Origin: Ignavibacteria bacterium
Lineage (GTDB): Bacteria; Bacteroidota; Ignavibacteria; Ignavibacteriales; Melioribacteraceae
Reading direction: 5' to 3'
Assembly: GCA_027347805.1 (NCBI GenBank)
Contig: DAIEQP010000230.1
Coordinates: 1 to 7,474 of the forward strand
Length of the DNA stretch: 7,474 nt
Every line of letters starts with the position of its first letter. Position 1 is the first letter of the stretch. The notes under the pieces are model-generated. The model made no database searches. It was not told the DNA's origin and was given only the letters and a program-made list of their open reading frames with translations. Below are positions 1 to 6,759 of this stretch, piece by piece. Made by a program: the position numbers and the translations under genes.

Positions 1-91
1 TTCGATATTAATCCCGGGGTGATCAATAGAAAAAATTCCATTAATCATAATTAAGTTTTATTTTTAACCGCATTATCGGGATGATTATAAA

Positions 92-442
92 ATGGAAAAA
101 CATAGAATCTATACAACAAGTTTTGCAAGTGTTTATCCTCATTATGTAGCAAAGGCGGAGAAAAAGGGGCGCACAAAGGAAGAAGTTGATGAAATAATCT
201 GCTGGCTTACCGGCTACAGTCGGAAAGAATTTGAAAAACATATTGCAAAAAAAACCGACTTCGAAACTTTCTTCACTAAAGCTCCCCAGCTTAATCCTTC
301 ACGGAATCTGATCAAAGGGGTTGTATGCGGCATCCGTGTGGAAGAAATAAAAGAACCGCTGATGAAGGAGATCCGATTTCTCGATAAGCTGATTGATGAG
401 CTTGCTAAAGGAAAGGCAATGGAGAAAATTTTAAGGAAATAA
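92..442 (+). CDS. DUF2200 family protein
   Basis: A 116-residue soluble protein that I recognise as the DUF2200 family, which has no established biochemical role. The protein covers the usual full length of the family. Conserved stretches include the N-terminal HRIYTTSFASVYPHYVAKAE (residues 4-23), WLTGYS (38-43), the TDFETFF block (55-61), APQLNPSR (64-71) and a highly conserved C-terminal half with IKGVVCG and LDKLIDELAKGKAMEKILRK. It has no signal peptide or membrane segment, so it is probably cytoplasmic. The ATG at 92 is the natural start because the family-typical N-terminus begins there. No strong Shine-Dalgarno sequence precedes it. It is the first gene on the + strand, 19 bases before the GH29 gene, so the two could share a transcript, but nothing links their functions. 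The family assignment is secure; the function is unknown. Confidence 0.95.
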   Translation: MEKHRIYTTSFASVYPHYVAKAEKKGRTKEEVDEIICWLTGYSRKEFEKHIAKKTDFETFFTKAPQLNPSRNLIKGVVCGIRVEEIKEPLMKEIRFLDKLIDELAKGKAMEKILRK

Positions 443-461
443 AAATTCCAGCAGCTGAATT

Positions 462-1526
462 ATGAACAAACAATTAATAATATTATTCGTACTAGGCATT
501 GGATTTTTAATCTCATGCAGCAACAGCAAAGTTTCGAAGTCTGACATTCCTGCCGGAATTAATGAATCAATAAAAGAATGGGAAAGTTTAAAATTCGGTG
601 CGTTTGTTCATTTCAATGATAATACATCAGTCGAAAAGGAGTTAAGTCAAAACAGCAGTCCTGATATTTTTAATCCGGTTAACCTGAATTTTGAATCGAT
701 GATGGATGCATTTCAGAAAGCCGGTGTTAAATATGCAGTTCTTACAGCAAGACATACATCGGGGTTCTGTTTGTGGGACAGCAGAGCAACAGAATTTGAT
801 GTCGCTAATAGTCCATTCAAAAAAGATGTTGTTAAATTATTCATCGATGCCTGCCGTAAATACAATATTAAACCGTGTCTTTATTACTGCATGTGGGGCA
901 AGGACTGGAAACCGTGGGAATGGAATGCTGTAATAAAAAGGGAAGTGGCTTCATCATCATCAAAGGAAATTATAAAAACACAGTTAACCGAACTCGCAGA
1001 AAATTATGGAGATATTTTTGAGTTCTGGCTTGATATGAAATGCTGGACGGATACAACTTTAACTGCCGCTGAAATTTATGATCTACTGAAAAAGAAAAAT
1101 CCAAATACAATTGTTCATTTCAACCAGCATGTTCAGGATGGAACAACAATAAAATATTTTCCGACGGATATTGTAAACGGTGAAGAACGCACACCGCCCG
1201 AAAACGGGCATAATCCTTACAGGGTGATTGAATCAAAAAATTATTATCTCCCTTTCGAATATGAAATCACTTCTCAACGATGCGATCAAAGGACAATCGG
1301 GCATGGACTAATGAAAGGTTCTGTCTGGTTCACATATTCCGACAGCAGATTTTATAATGTTGATAGTTTATTCAAATATATAAAGCTGAGTTTCGACAGG
1401 GGAGGAAGTAATATTTTATTATCAACCGCACCGGATAAAACCGGAACATACCGAAGCGCAGATTGCGACAGCATTATTAAACTCGGCACGATGATAAGAG
1501 AATACATCAAAACAAAGATCAAATAA
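462..1526 (+). CDS. GH29 alpha-L-fucosidase-type lipoprotein
   Basis: A 354-residue putative glycoside hydrolase of family GH29, which removes alpha-L-fucose by a retaining mechanism. Residues 1-19 form a lipoprotein signal peptide with lipobox LISC and Cys19 as the predicted lipidated residue, so it should be anchored on the outside of a membrane. GH29 landmarks are KFGAFVHF (44-51), LTARHTSGFCLWDS (94-107, matching the family's LTAKHHDGFxLWxS), YYCMWG (141-146), FEFWLDMKCW (186-195, with Asp191 as the likely catalytic nucleophile) and GGSNILLSTAPDKTGT (314-329, matching the family's GGNxLLNxxPxxDG). The protein ends soon after the barrel, so it lacks the C-terminal beta-sandwich of longer fucosidases. 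The second His of the usual HH pair is Thr here (RHTSGF). The acid/base residue cannot be assigned by eye. It has no strong ribosome binding site. The family is clear, but specificity for fucose is inferred; a related activity is possible. Confidence 0.88.
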   Translation: MNKQLIILFVLGIGFLISCSNSKVSKSDIPAGINESIKEWESLKFGAFVHFNDNTSVEKELSQNSSPDIFNPVNLNFESMMDAFQKAGVKYAVLTARHTSGFCLWDSRATEFDVANSPFKKDVVKLFIDACRKYNIKPCLYYCMWGKDWKPWEWNAVIKREVASSSSKEIIKTQLTELAENYGDIFEFWLDMKCWTDTTLTAAEIYDLLKKKNPNTIVHFNQHVQDGTTIKYFPTDIVNGEERTPPENGHNPYRVIESKNYYLPFEYEITSQRCDQRTIGHGLMKGSVWFTYSDSRFYNVDSLFKYIKLSFDRGGSNILLSTAPDKTGTYRSADCDSIIKLGTMIREYIKTKIK

Positions 1527-1552
1527 AAAGCTGCAGATTAGTTTAATGGTTT

Positions 1553-1897
1553 TTACAGCTGTCCCAGTTTTAAGTAGAATTTATTCCTGATTTTATTGTT
1601 CCTAACTCTTTTCTCAAATTCACTTAATGCCAGCTGAATTGAATCCGACTGTCCCTGTTTTTCCCACGATGCAATAGCTTTGAAGAGGGAATTTAATCCC
1701 TCTTCGCTGTTTGGATTTTTTCTGAAATGATTCAATAGACTGCTTTGAGATAAATTAATTGTCTGTTCAATTATAGCGGCAGCGGTGCGTTCATTATTTT
1801 TTCTTTTATTATACCAGTTGTTAAATGTTACAATTGAACATCCTATAATCAGTACGAGAAAAATAATCTGTTTTTGTTTTTCTCTATTCATATTCAT
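1553..1897 (-). CDS. small single-pass membrane protein, unknown function
   Basis: A 114-residue protein that I do not recognise. Residues about 9-27 form one hydrophobic segment (IIFLVLIIGCSIVTF) after a short start containing Lys and Arg, which suggests an inner-membrane anchor. The remaining ~85 residues are polar and probably helical, with many charged residues and a basic C-terminal part (EKRVRNNKIRNK). It is the last gene of the sigma/anti-sigma/zinc-ribbon cluster. I chose the ATG at 1897 because AGGA lies 8 bases before it. A TTG at 1921 would add eight residues and leave only 5 bases after the preceding stop, but it has no comparable ribosome binding site. The gene converges with the GH29 gene, with 26 bases between the stops. 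Its link to the cluster is inferred from strand and spacing only. Confidence 0.6.
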   Translation of the reverse strand: MNMNREKQKQIIFLVLIIGCSIVTFNNWYNKRKNNERTAAAIIEQTINLSQSSLLNHFRKNPNSEEGLNSLFKAIASWEKQGQSDSIQLALSEFEKRVRNNKIRNKFYLKLGQL

Positions 1898-1926
1898 AAA
1901 CTCATTCCTTTCCGCTAACAATTTAT

Positions 1927-3006
1927 TTATGGAACAATTAAATCTGTGGATGAATTATGTTTTTCATGTTTGCCTGTTTCGGAACGGCAATTCGGACAGA
2001 ACTGCCATTCAGGTTTAATCGGGTACTGGCACTGCTGGCAGAATGTATTGGATAAATCATAACCGCAGTGAGGGCAGTAAGCTCGTGTTCCGTTCAATTC
2101 ACCATCGCACTTTGGGCAGTTAAATGATTTTAAAGTTGATGGTCTTGTGATCAGATAAATTGTTAATCCGAAGAAAAGAGAAGTTAATGCAAGGAAAGCC
2201 CAGATGCCCGGAGTTTTAACATCCCTTTCTTCTGCATCGATATAAACCCATGTTGGTAAAAGGAACCATAAAAATGCGCCCGATACACAAAGAAATATTA
2301 TTGAAAGAATCTGTAGTGTGAATAAATAAGGGCTCGGTTCAAATCTATGTTCACTGTAATATTTCTGAATATTAACGTGATCATCAACTTTCATATAAAG
2401 TTCACCGATTAGTTTATTGTTTGCATCATACACAGGAGTTGTGAAAGTTGTAGTTACAGACTGCATCACTTCCCATGAACCATCTTCTTCAGGGAAATGC
2501 CATCCGCCCGGGTAAGGCATTGGCTGTTCATATCTGTCAAACTGTGTGAAGTCTATCTGATCTATCTTATCAATTAACCGGGTCATAAAATCATTCCGGT
2601 CACGGTAGAAACCGTCGGTCTTAAACATGTCGGTATATTTATCATATACTTTATTTGCTTTCTGGAAATTTGCCGGGGGCACACCAAAAATGAAATCTCC
2701 GTTAACTGAAGACATCCACAAATACTTTTTCGGCTGATCGGTTCTCTGGTGATCCATTAAATATTCAGCCTGGAGTTCATTTATAAGCACAAGATCAGGC
2801 TGCGCTGTTTTAATTTTACCGGCAATTTCTTTAAGATATTTTTTGTTTTGTTCCATAAAAGAATTCATATAAGACTTGAATTCATCCTTATGTGTACTGA
2901 ATTCCGAATTCTTTATTGGAATTAATGCAATAAGCACAATCAGCGAAACAGAAGCTACTATCGCTGCGGGTATTGCCAGTTTTCTGATAAGTTTACGTTT
3001 GTTCAT
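1927..3006 (-). CDS. membrane protein with extracytoplasmic domain and double zinc ribbon
   Basis: A 359-residue protein with a clear architecture but no recognised function. A basic N-terminus leads into a membrane segment (~11-30). A domain of about 195 residues follows (~32-227); its FTTPVYDANNKLIGELYMKVDD stretch (188-209) resembles a Cache/PAS-like sensor strand pattern, which is a weak inference. Two further hydrophobic segments (~228-251 and ~268-287) flank WVYIDAEERDVKTPG, a W-V-Y-x-D-A-x-x-R pattern common in small bacterial zinc-ribbon membrane proteins. The C-terminus carries two zinc ribbons with ligands C297/C300/C311/C314 and C323/C326/C337/C340. GGAG lies 5 bases before the ATG, which supports the start. 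It lies 25 bases after the anti-sigma gene and is probably cotranscribed with it. Three membrane spans would put the ribbons outside the cytoplasm, which is odd. It may be a sensor or effector of the sigma system. Confidence 0.88.
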   Translation of the reverse strand: MNKRKLIRKLAIPAAIVASVSLIVLIALIPIKNSEFSTHKDEFKSYMNSFMEQNKKYLKEIAGKIKTAQPDLVLINELQAEYLMDHQRTDQPKKYLWMSSVNGDFIFGVPPANFQKANKVYDKYTDMFKTDGFYRDRNDFMTRLIDKIDQIDFTQFDRYEQPMPYPGGWHFPEEDGSWEVMQSVTTTFTTPVYDANNKLIGELYMKVDDHVNIQKYYSEHRFEPSPYLFTLQILSIIFLCVSGAFLWFLLPTWVYIDAEERDVKTPGIWAFLALTSLFFGLTIYLITRPSTLKSFNCPKCDGELNGTRAYCPHCGYDLSNTFCQQCQYPIKPEWQFCPNCRSETGKHEKHNSSTDLIVP

Positions 3007-3031
3007 ATATACTCCGTAAGTAATTTATTTA

Positions 3032-3523
3032 TTAACTAAATTTTTTCTTGCTGTCGGATTCGAATAATAAAACCGGCGCAATTGAAAGTGTTATGAATGA
3101 GCCGACAATCAGAACAATTATTACAGATAAACCAACTCCGCCGATTGACTGAATCAGCCAGTGATTCTGAATTGATTTCCAGATAGGCGCATTTGTCAGC
3201 TGGATCTTCAGGAAATATATTATTGCGAAAAGGAATATTTCCCCGAATGCAATTTGAAGAATGGGCACAAGCTGAACACCCGATTTCCTTTTAGCCGGCT
3301 GAGGAGCCGAAACAGAAACTTCTGCTAGAATATTTTCAAATACTTTTGCCGATGGTTTTTCTTCATCAACTTTATCAAGAAGCGTCATTGTTTCTTTTAC
3401 AGATGCAATGTATTCCCTGCATTTTTTGCATTCGGCCAGATGTTCTTTTGTTTCTGAATGCTTGCTTTCATTTCCTTCAAGGAAATAGAGATCCAGCAGA
3501 TTATGTTTGTTATCGCATTTCAT
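3032..3523 (-). CDS. anti-sigma factor with zf-HC2-type zinc motif
   Basis: A 163-residue membrane-bound anti-sigma factor that is expected to hold the adjacent ECF sigma factor inactive. The N-terminal cytoplasmic part contains the zinc anti-sigma signature H-x3-C-x2-C as His28, Cys32 and Cys35 (HLAECKKC), followed by a helical linker to about residue 80. Two hydrophobic segments (~84-108 and ~128-153) give a hairpin topology with both ends inside and only about 20 residues outside. This differs from RseA-like factors, which have a large periplasmic sensing domain. The start at 3523 lies 1 base after the sigma-gene stop (TAATATG), with an AGGA ribosome binding site inside the last sigma codons, so translation is probably coupled. 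The trigger that releases the sigma factor is not visible. The call rests on the zinc motif, the membrane segments and the position after the sigma gene. Confidence 0.9.
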   Translation of the reverse strand: MKCDNKHNLLDLYFLEGNESKHSETKEHLAECKKCREYIASVKETMTLLDKVDEEKPSAKVFENILAEVSVSAPQPAKRKSGVQLVPILQIAFGEIFLFAIIYFLKIQLTNAPIWKSIQNHWLIQSIGGVGLSVIIVLIVGSFITLSIAPVLLFESDSKKKFS

Positions 3524-3524
3524 A

Positions 3525-4115
3525 TTAAAACGTTCCTTTTTGAAGCAACCTTTTTAGTTGAATTAATGCATTATGAAATCTTGCTTTTAAAGTTCCTTCA
3601 GGTGTATTTGTTATTTCGGCTATCTCGGAAAATTTCATTCCCTGGTAATGTTTAAGTATTACTACTTCTTTTAAAAATGGATTTAACTGCTCAAGCGCTT
3701 TGCTGATCATATCTTTTATATCAGAATGCTCAAGGAAATTTTCAATTGGTTCATCATTTTGCGCGCTTGTATTTTCATCATCAGAAATAAAGTTTTCCAA
3801 ATCAACATAATGATAAGAATATCTTTTCTTTACCATTTCATTGCGAGTAACATTAATTCCTATTGTGAAGAGCCATGCTTTATAAGTGCCTTTGGCCGGA
3901 TTGAAAGTATGAGATGCAAACCAGGAGCGGGTGAAAGTTTCCTGTAAAAGATCTTCCGAAATTTCCCTGTTGTTTGTATAACGCAGAATAAAATTAAAAA
4001 CACTTTTACCGTACCTGTCGTATAATACTTTAAGCGCCCGGCTATTCCTTTCACAAACCAGTACCATTAGTTCCTCGTCGGAATATTTAGTCATATCTTT
4101 TTCGATATCATCCAT
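3525..4115 (-). CDS. ECF-family RNA polymerase sigma factor
   Basis: A 196-residue sigma-70 family factor of the extracytoplasmic-function type, which directs RNA polymerase to a dedicated set of promoters. Region 2 spans about residues 13-92 and includes ALKVLYDRYGKSVFNFILRYT and the core-binding/-10 block EDLLQETFTRSW with FNPAKGTYKAWLFTIGINVTRN. A charged linker (~100-132) follows. Region 4 (~135-192) has LEQLNPFLKEVVILKHYQGMKFSEIAEITNTPEGTLKARFHNAL, with the helix-turn-helix that contacts the -35 element. The length is typical of ECF factors. The ATG at 4115 gives the expected N-terminus and has no Shine-Dalgarno sequence; the possible promoter lies so close that the transcript would have a very short leader. 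The gene is followed by its anti-sigma factor after 1 base. The regulon cannot be told from this window; it may include the operon itself. Confidence 0.95.
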   Translation of the reverse strand: MDDIEKDMTKYSDEELMVLVCERNSRALKVLYDRYGKSVFNFILRYTNNREISEDLLQETFTRSWFASHTFNPAKGTYKAWLFTIGINVTRNEMVKKRYSYHYVDLENFISDDENTSAQNDEPIENFLEHSDIKDMISKALEQLNPFLKEVVILKHYQGMKFSEIAEITNTPEGTLKARFHNALIQLKRLLQKGTF

Positions 4116-4123
4116 TTATATAA

Positions 4124-4151
4124 CTATACCGGGTTAATGCGCAAAAAGTTG
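4124..4151 (-). promoter_or_regulatory. possible autoregulated ECF-type promoter of the sigma operon
   Basis: Read on the - strand, CAACTTTTTG (4151-4142) is followed about 10 bases later by CGGTATAG (4131-4124), which ends 8 bases before the sigma-gene ATG. An AAC-type -35 element with a T-rich tail and a CG-T-type -10 element at this spacing is the usual shape of ECF-dependent promoters that control their own sigma gene. The match is by eye, and the -10 element is not a perfect CGTC. If it is used, transcription would start within a few bases of the ATG, which fits the lack of a ribosome binding site. Confidence 0.3.
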
Positions 4152-4161
4152 TCTGGCCTGG

Positions 4162-4197
4162 AAAAAAATATTTACTTTTTCCTGCAGGGATAAATAT
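4162..4197 (-). terminator. candidate intrinsic terminator after copA
   Basis: On the - strand, downstream of the copA stop, ATATTTA (4197-4191) and TAAATAT (4174-4168) form a 7-base inverted repeat. Part of the enclosed sequence can pair further around CCTGCAGG, and a run of seven T (4168-4162, partly shared with the stem) follows directly. The outer stem is only A/T, so its stability is low. It sits between the end of the copper operon and the start of the sigma operon, where a terminator is expected. Confidence 0.4.
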
Positions 4198-4240
4198 AAC
4201 CTGATTAATTAAAAAGTAGTAACCGGCGGGGAGGGAATTA

Positions 4241-6454
4241 TCAGATTTTAGCTTTTTTTAACCTGAGTGAATTTGTTACAACAGATACAGAACTTAAACT
4301 CATTGCAAGTGCTGCAATCATAGGATTTAATTTTCCAAATACAGCAAGAGGAATAAGAATTACATTATAGAAAAACGCCCAGAACAAATTTTGTTTTATC
4401 GCGGAAATTGTCTTTCTGGAAAGGTTAATTGCTTTTGCTACAGAATTAAGATCTCCTTTTACAAGTGTAATCTGCGCGGTTTCAATTGCAACATCTGTTC
4501 CCGTTCCAATTGCAATGCCCACATCCGCCTGTGCAAGAGCGGGGGAATCATTTATTCCATCTCCAACCATAGCAACTATTTTATTTTCCTGCTGGTATTG
4601 TTTTACGATATCCGCTTTGCCGCCTGGTAAAACTTCAGCTTTGAATTCAGTGATGCCGCTTTGCCTTGCAATATGTTCGGCGGTTTTATAATTATCCCCT
4701 GTAATCATTACACTGTTAATGTTCATCTCTTTTAATTTAGCAATTGCTGCCGCAGATGTTTCTTTTAATTTATCCTCAACTGTTATAATTCCTTTCAGCT
4801 CCTGCTCAACCGCAACATATAAAATTGTTTTACCAACAAGTGATTCGGTTCCGTTCAATTCATCAACATTAATCGCAAATTCATTTAGAAGCTGTCTGTT
4901 GCCGACAATAACAGTTTTATCATTTACTAAACCGGTGATTCCAAAACCGGAATGGCTGCTGAAACTTTCCGGCTCAGCTAAAGAAACATTTTTCTTCTTT
5001 GCTTCATTCAGAACTGCCGCTGCAAGCGGATGTTCTGATTTTGATTCAAGCGAAGCTGCATAAAAAAGAATTTCATCTGCTGTTGTGCTGAAATTGATAA
5101 CAGATGATACTTCCGGCTTTCCTTCTGTAATTGTTCCCGTCTTATCAAAAATAATTGTAGTGATGTTTTTTGCGATCTCTAAACTCTCACCGTTTTTTAT
5201 CAGGATTCCATTCGATGCACCCAGACCGGTTCCAACTATAATTGCTGTCGGAGTTGCAAGTCCTAAAGCGCAGGGGCAGGCAACTATTAAAACGGCAACA
5301 AAATTTATAAGCGCATTCGAAAAAGTATTTTCACTTCCTATAATCAGCCAAGAGATAAATGTTAATATGGCAATTACAATTACTGCAGGTACAAATACTG
5401 AAGCTACTTTATCAACTAATTTCTGTATCGGCGGTTTACTTGCCTGTGCCTGCTCTACAAGTTTAATAATTTGAGAAAGGATCGAATTATCACCGGCTTC
5501 AGTAACCCTGAAATTAAATGAACCGTTTTTGTTTATTGTGCCCCCAATTACTTTTGAGCCGGTTTCTTTTTCAACAGGAATGCTTTCACCGGTTATCATT
5601 GATTCATCTACTGCAGAATTGCCGGATATAATTATTCCGTCTGCAGGAATTTTCTCCCCGGGACGAATAACTACAATATTATCCTTCTGTAAATCTGAAA
5701 GGGGAATTTCTTTTTCAATATTTTTAACAAGTATTCTTGCAGTTTTAGGTTTGAGTTCAATCAGCTTTTTAATTGCATCGTTAGTTTTTCTTTTTGCCCT
5801 GTATTCAAGAAGTTTTCCCATTAATATTAATGTTATAATAACTCCGGCAGTTTCAAAATAAACATGCGGTGTGTTGCCGTTAACGGAAAATTCGTCGGGG
5901 AATAAAGTTGCAAGTACACTATAGCCGTATGCCGAACCGGTTCCGATAGCGACAAGGGAATTCATTTCAAAAGAAAAGTGTCTAATGTTTTTTATAAACA
6001 CTTTGTAAAATCTTTTTCCCGAAATGAAAATGATCGGTGTTGCGAGAATTAAAAACAATTTATGCGTGTAATCTTCGCTTATAGGCCAGTTGTGATGAAA
6101 ATATTCAATATCCATCAGCATGCTCAAAACAAAAAGCGGAATAGTAAAAATGAGAGCAAGGAAAAAATCATTTTCCAGCTGTTTAAACTGTTCATCATTT
6201 TCGGATGCAGACTGATTTTCGGAAACAGCAGTTTGAGGTTTTTCTTCCCGCAGTTTTAACTTGTAGCCATATTCTTCTACTGCGCCTGCAATTGAATTTA
6301 AATCGATTTCTTTTTCGGTATTAAACGTAACATGTTCATTGGCAAGGTTAACGTTTACATTTGTAACACCGTCAAATTTGTTGATTATTTTCTCGACCCT
6401 TGCTACGCAGCTTGCACAGGTCATTCCTTCTACGGGAAGATTGTAGGTTTTCAT
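4241..6454 (-). CDS. copA: P1B-type Cu+-exporting ATPase
   Basis: A 737-residue P-type ATPase that pumps Cu+ out of the cytoplasm using ATP. One N-terminal heavy-metal-associated domain (~1-70) has GMTCASC with Cys13 and Cys16. Membrane segments include the translocation motif CPC (393-395, in VACPCALGLATPTA). The actuator loop has TGES (288-291). The phosphorylation site is DKTGT with Asp437. The nucleotide domain has SEHP (473-476), and GDGIND (631-636) completes the catalytic core. Tyr696-Asn697 in the penultimate membrane segment and Met718/Ser722 in the last match the Cu+ coordinating residues of characterised CopA proteins, so Cu+ (or Ag+) is favoured over Zn or Cd. It has one metal-binding domain where many relatives have two. 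Its ATG overlaps the copZ stop as ATGA, and no good ribosome binding site is near, so translation is probably coupled to copZ. Confidence 0.97.
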   Translation of the reverse strand: MKTYNLPVEGMTCASCVARVEKIINKFDGVTNVNVNLANEHVTFNTEKEIDLNSIAGAVEEYGYKLKLREEKPQTAVSENQSASENDEQFKQLENDFFLALIFTIPLFVLSMLMDIEYFHHNWPISEDYTHKLFLILATPIIFISGKRFYKVFIKNIRHFSFEMNSLVAIGTGSAYGYSVLATLFPDEFSVNGNTPHVYFETAGVIITLILMGKLLEYRAKRKTNDAIKKLIELKPKTARILVKNIEKEIPLSDLQKDNIVVIRPGEKIPADGIIISGNSAVDESMITGESIPVEKETGSKVIGGTINKNGSFNFRVTEAGDNSILSQIIKLVEQAQASKPPIQKLVDKVASVFVPAVIVIAILTFISWLIIGSENTFSNALINFVAVLIVACPCALGLATPTAIIVGTGLGASNGILIKNGESLEIAKNITTIIFDKTGTITEGKPEVSSVINFSTTADEILFYAASLESKSEHPLAAAVLNEAKKKNVSLAEPESFSSHSGFGITGLVNDKTVIVGNRQLLNEFAINVDELNGTESLVGKTILYVAVEQELKGIITVEDKLKETSAAAIAKLKEMNINSVMITGDNYKTAEHIARQSGITEFKAEVLPGGKADIVKQYQQENKIVAMVGDGINDSPALAQADVGIAIGTGTDVAIETAQITLVKGDLNSVAKAINLSRKTISAIKQNLFWAFFYNVILIPLAVFGKLNPMIAALAMSLSSVSVVTNSLRLKKAKI

Positions 6455-6651
6455 TTTATTACTTTGAATCCTGCTTCAACGATTGCGTCTTCAAGCTGCG
6501 ATTCTGAAACTTTCGAATTATCATAAGTTACTTTTGCAGAGCCGATTTGAACTTCACTTGATTCAAGCGGAAGTTTTGACAACTCTTTTTTAACAGCCAT
6601 AACACAGTGATTGCAGTTCATCCCGGATATTTTTATTTCCTGTTCTTTCAT
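6451..6651 (-). CDS. copZ: copper chaperone, HMA domain protein
   Basis: A 66-residue single-domain heavy-metal-associated protein, the usual size of CopZ, which carries Cu+ in the cytoplasm and hands it to CopA. The metal-binding loop is GMNCNHC (residues 10-16) with Cys13 and Cys16. The rest follows the ferredoxin-like pattern: helix VMAVKKELSKL, strand SAKVTYD, helix SQLEDAIVEAG and final strand FKVIK. His15 inside the CxxC loop (CNHC) is also found in some CopZ proteins. AGGAG lies 5 bases before the ATG, the clearest ribosome binding site in the window. The last codons overlap the copA start by four bases, so the two proteins are made from one message. The gene follows the regulator gene after 108 bases. 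Other soft metals such as Ag+ could also bind. Confidence 0.95.
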   Translation of the reverse strand: MKEQEIKISGMNCNHCVMAVKKELSKLPLESSEVQIGSAKVTYDNSKVSESQLEDAIVEAGFKVIK

Positions 6652-6704
6652 AACAGCTCCTTTGATTTATTTTCTCAGTAAAAATATCAACCGGCAGGCA
6701 TAGA

Positions 6705-6736
6705 ATTGTTATATAATAAACAATAAATGTTATACT
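6705..6736 (-). promoter_or_regulatory. direct repeat before copZ, candidate operator for the AraC-type regulator
   Basis: The word TATAACA (- strand) occurs exactly twice, at 6734-6728 and 6713-6707. The copies are 21 bases apart, which is two turns of the DNA helix and the spacing typical of tandem AraC-family half-sites. A perfect 6-8-6 inverted repeat (ATTGTT at 6705-6710, AACAAT at 6719-6724) is interleaved with it. The 11-base word ATAAACAATAA (+ strand, 6716-6726) recurs at 7387-7397 before the regulator gene. The sequence is AT-rich, so chance matches are possible. No convincing -35/-10 pair could be assigned between here and copZ. Confidence 0.4.
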
Positions 6737-6759
6737 ATAATCTGAAAGTGGAAAGGCTG

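Noticed and set aside
1..54. Open frame from the left edge (frame 1) ending at TAA 52-54, possible 3' end of an upstream gene
   Set aside because: Only 17 codons are visible and the encoded residues match no family I recognise, so it cannot be told from chance.
1527..1560. Short inverted repeat AGCTG/CAGCT between the convergent GH29 and small-protein genes, possible two-way terminator
   Set aside because: The stem is five base pairs with a loop of more than 20 bases and overlaps a stop region; too weak to call.
3725..3815. Acidic linker of the sigma factor (ISDDENTSAQNDEPIENF) as a sign of an extra regulatory domain
   Set aside because: A variable charged linker between regions 2 and 4 is normal in ECF sigma factors and the total length is ordinary.
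4391..5861. Several open frames on the + strand opposite copA
   Set aside because: They are antisense to a strongly conserved P-type ATPase, give low-complexity Ser/Thr/Ile-rich peptides and have no family resemblance; the real coding strand is certain.
6652..6704. Standard -35/-10 promoter for copZ
   Set aside because: TTGATA is present on the - strand near 6690 but no acceptable -10 element lies at 16-18 bases from it.
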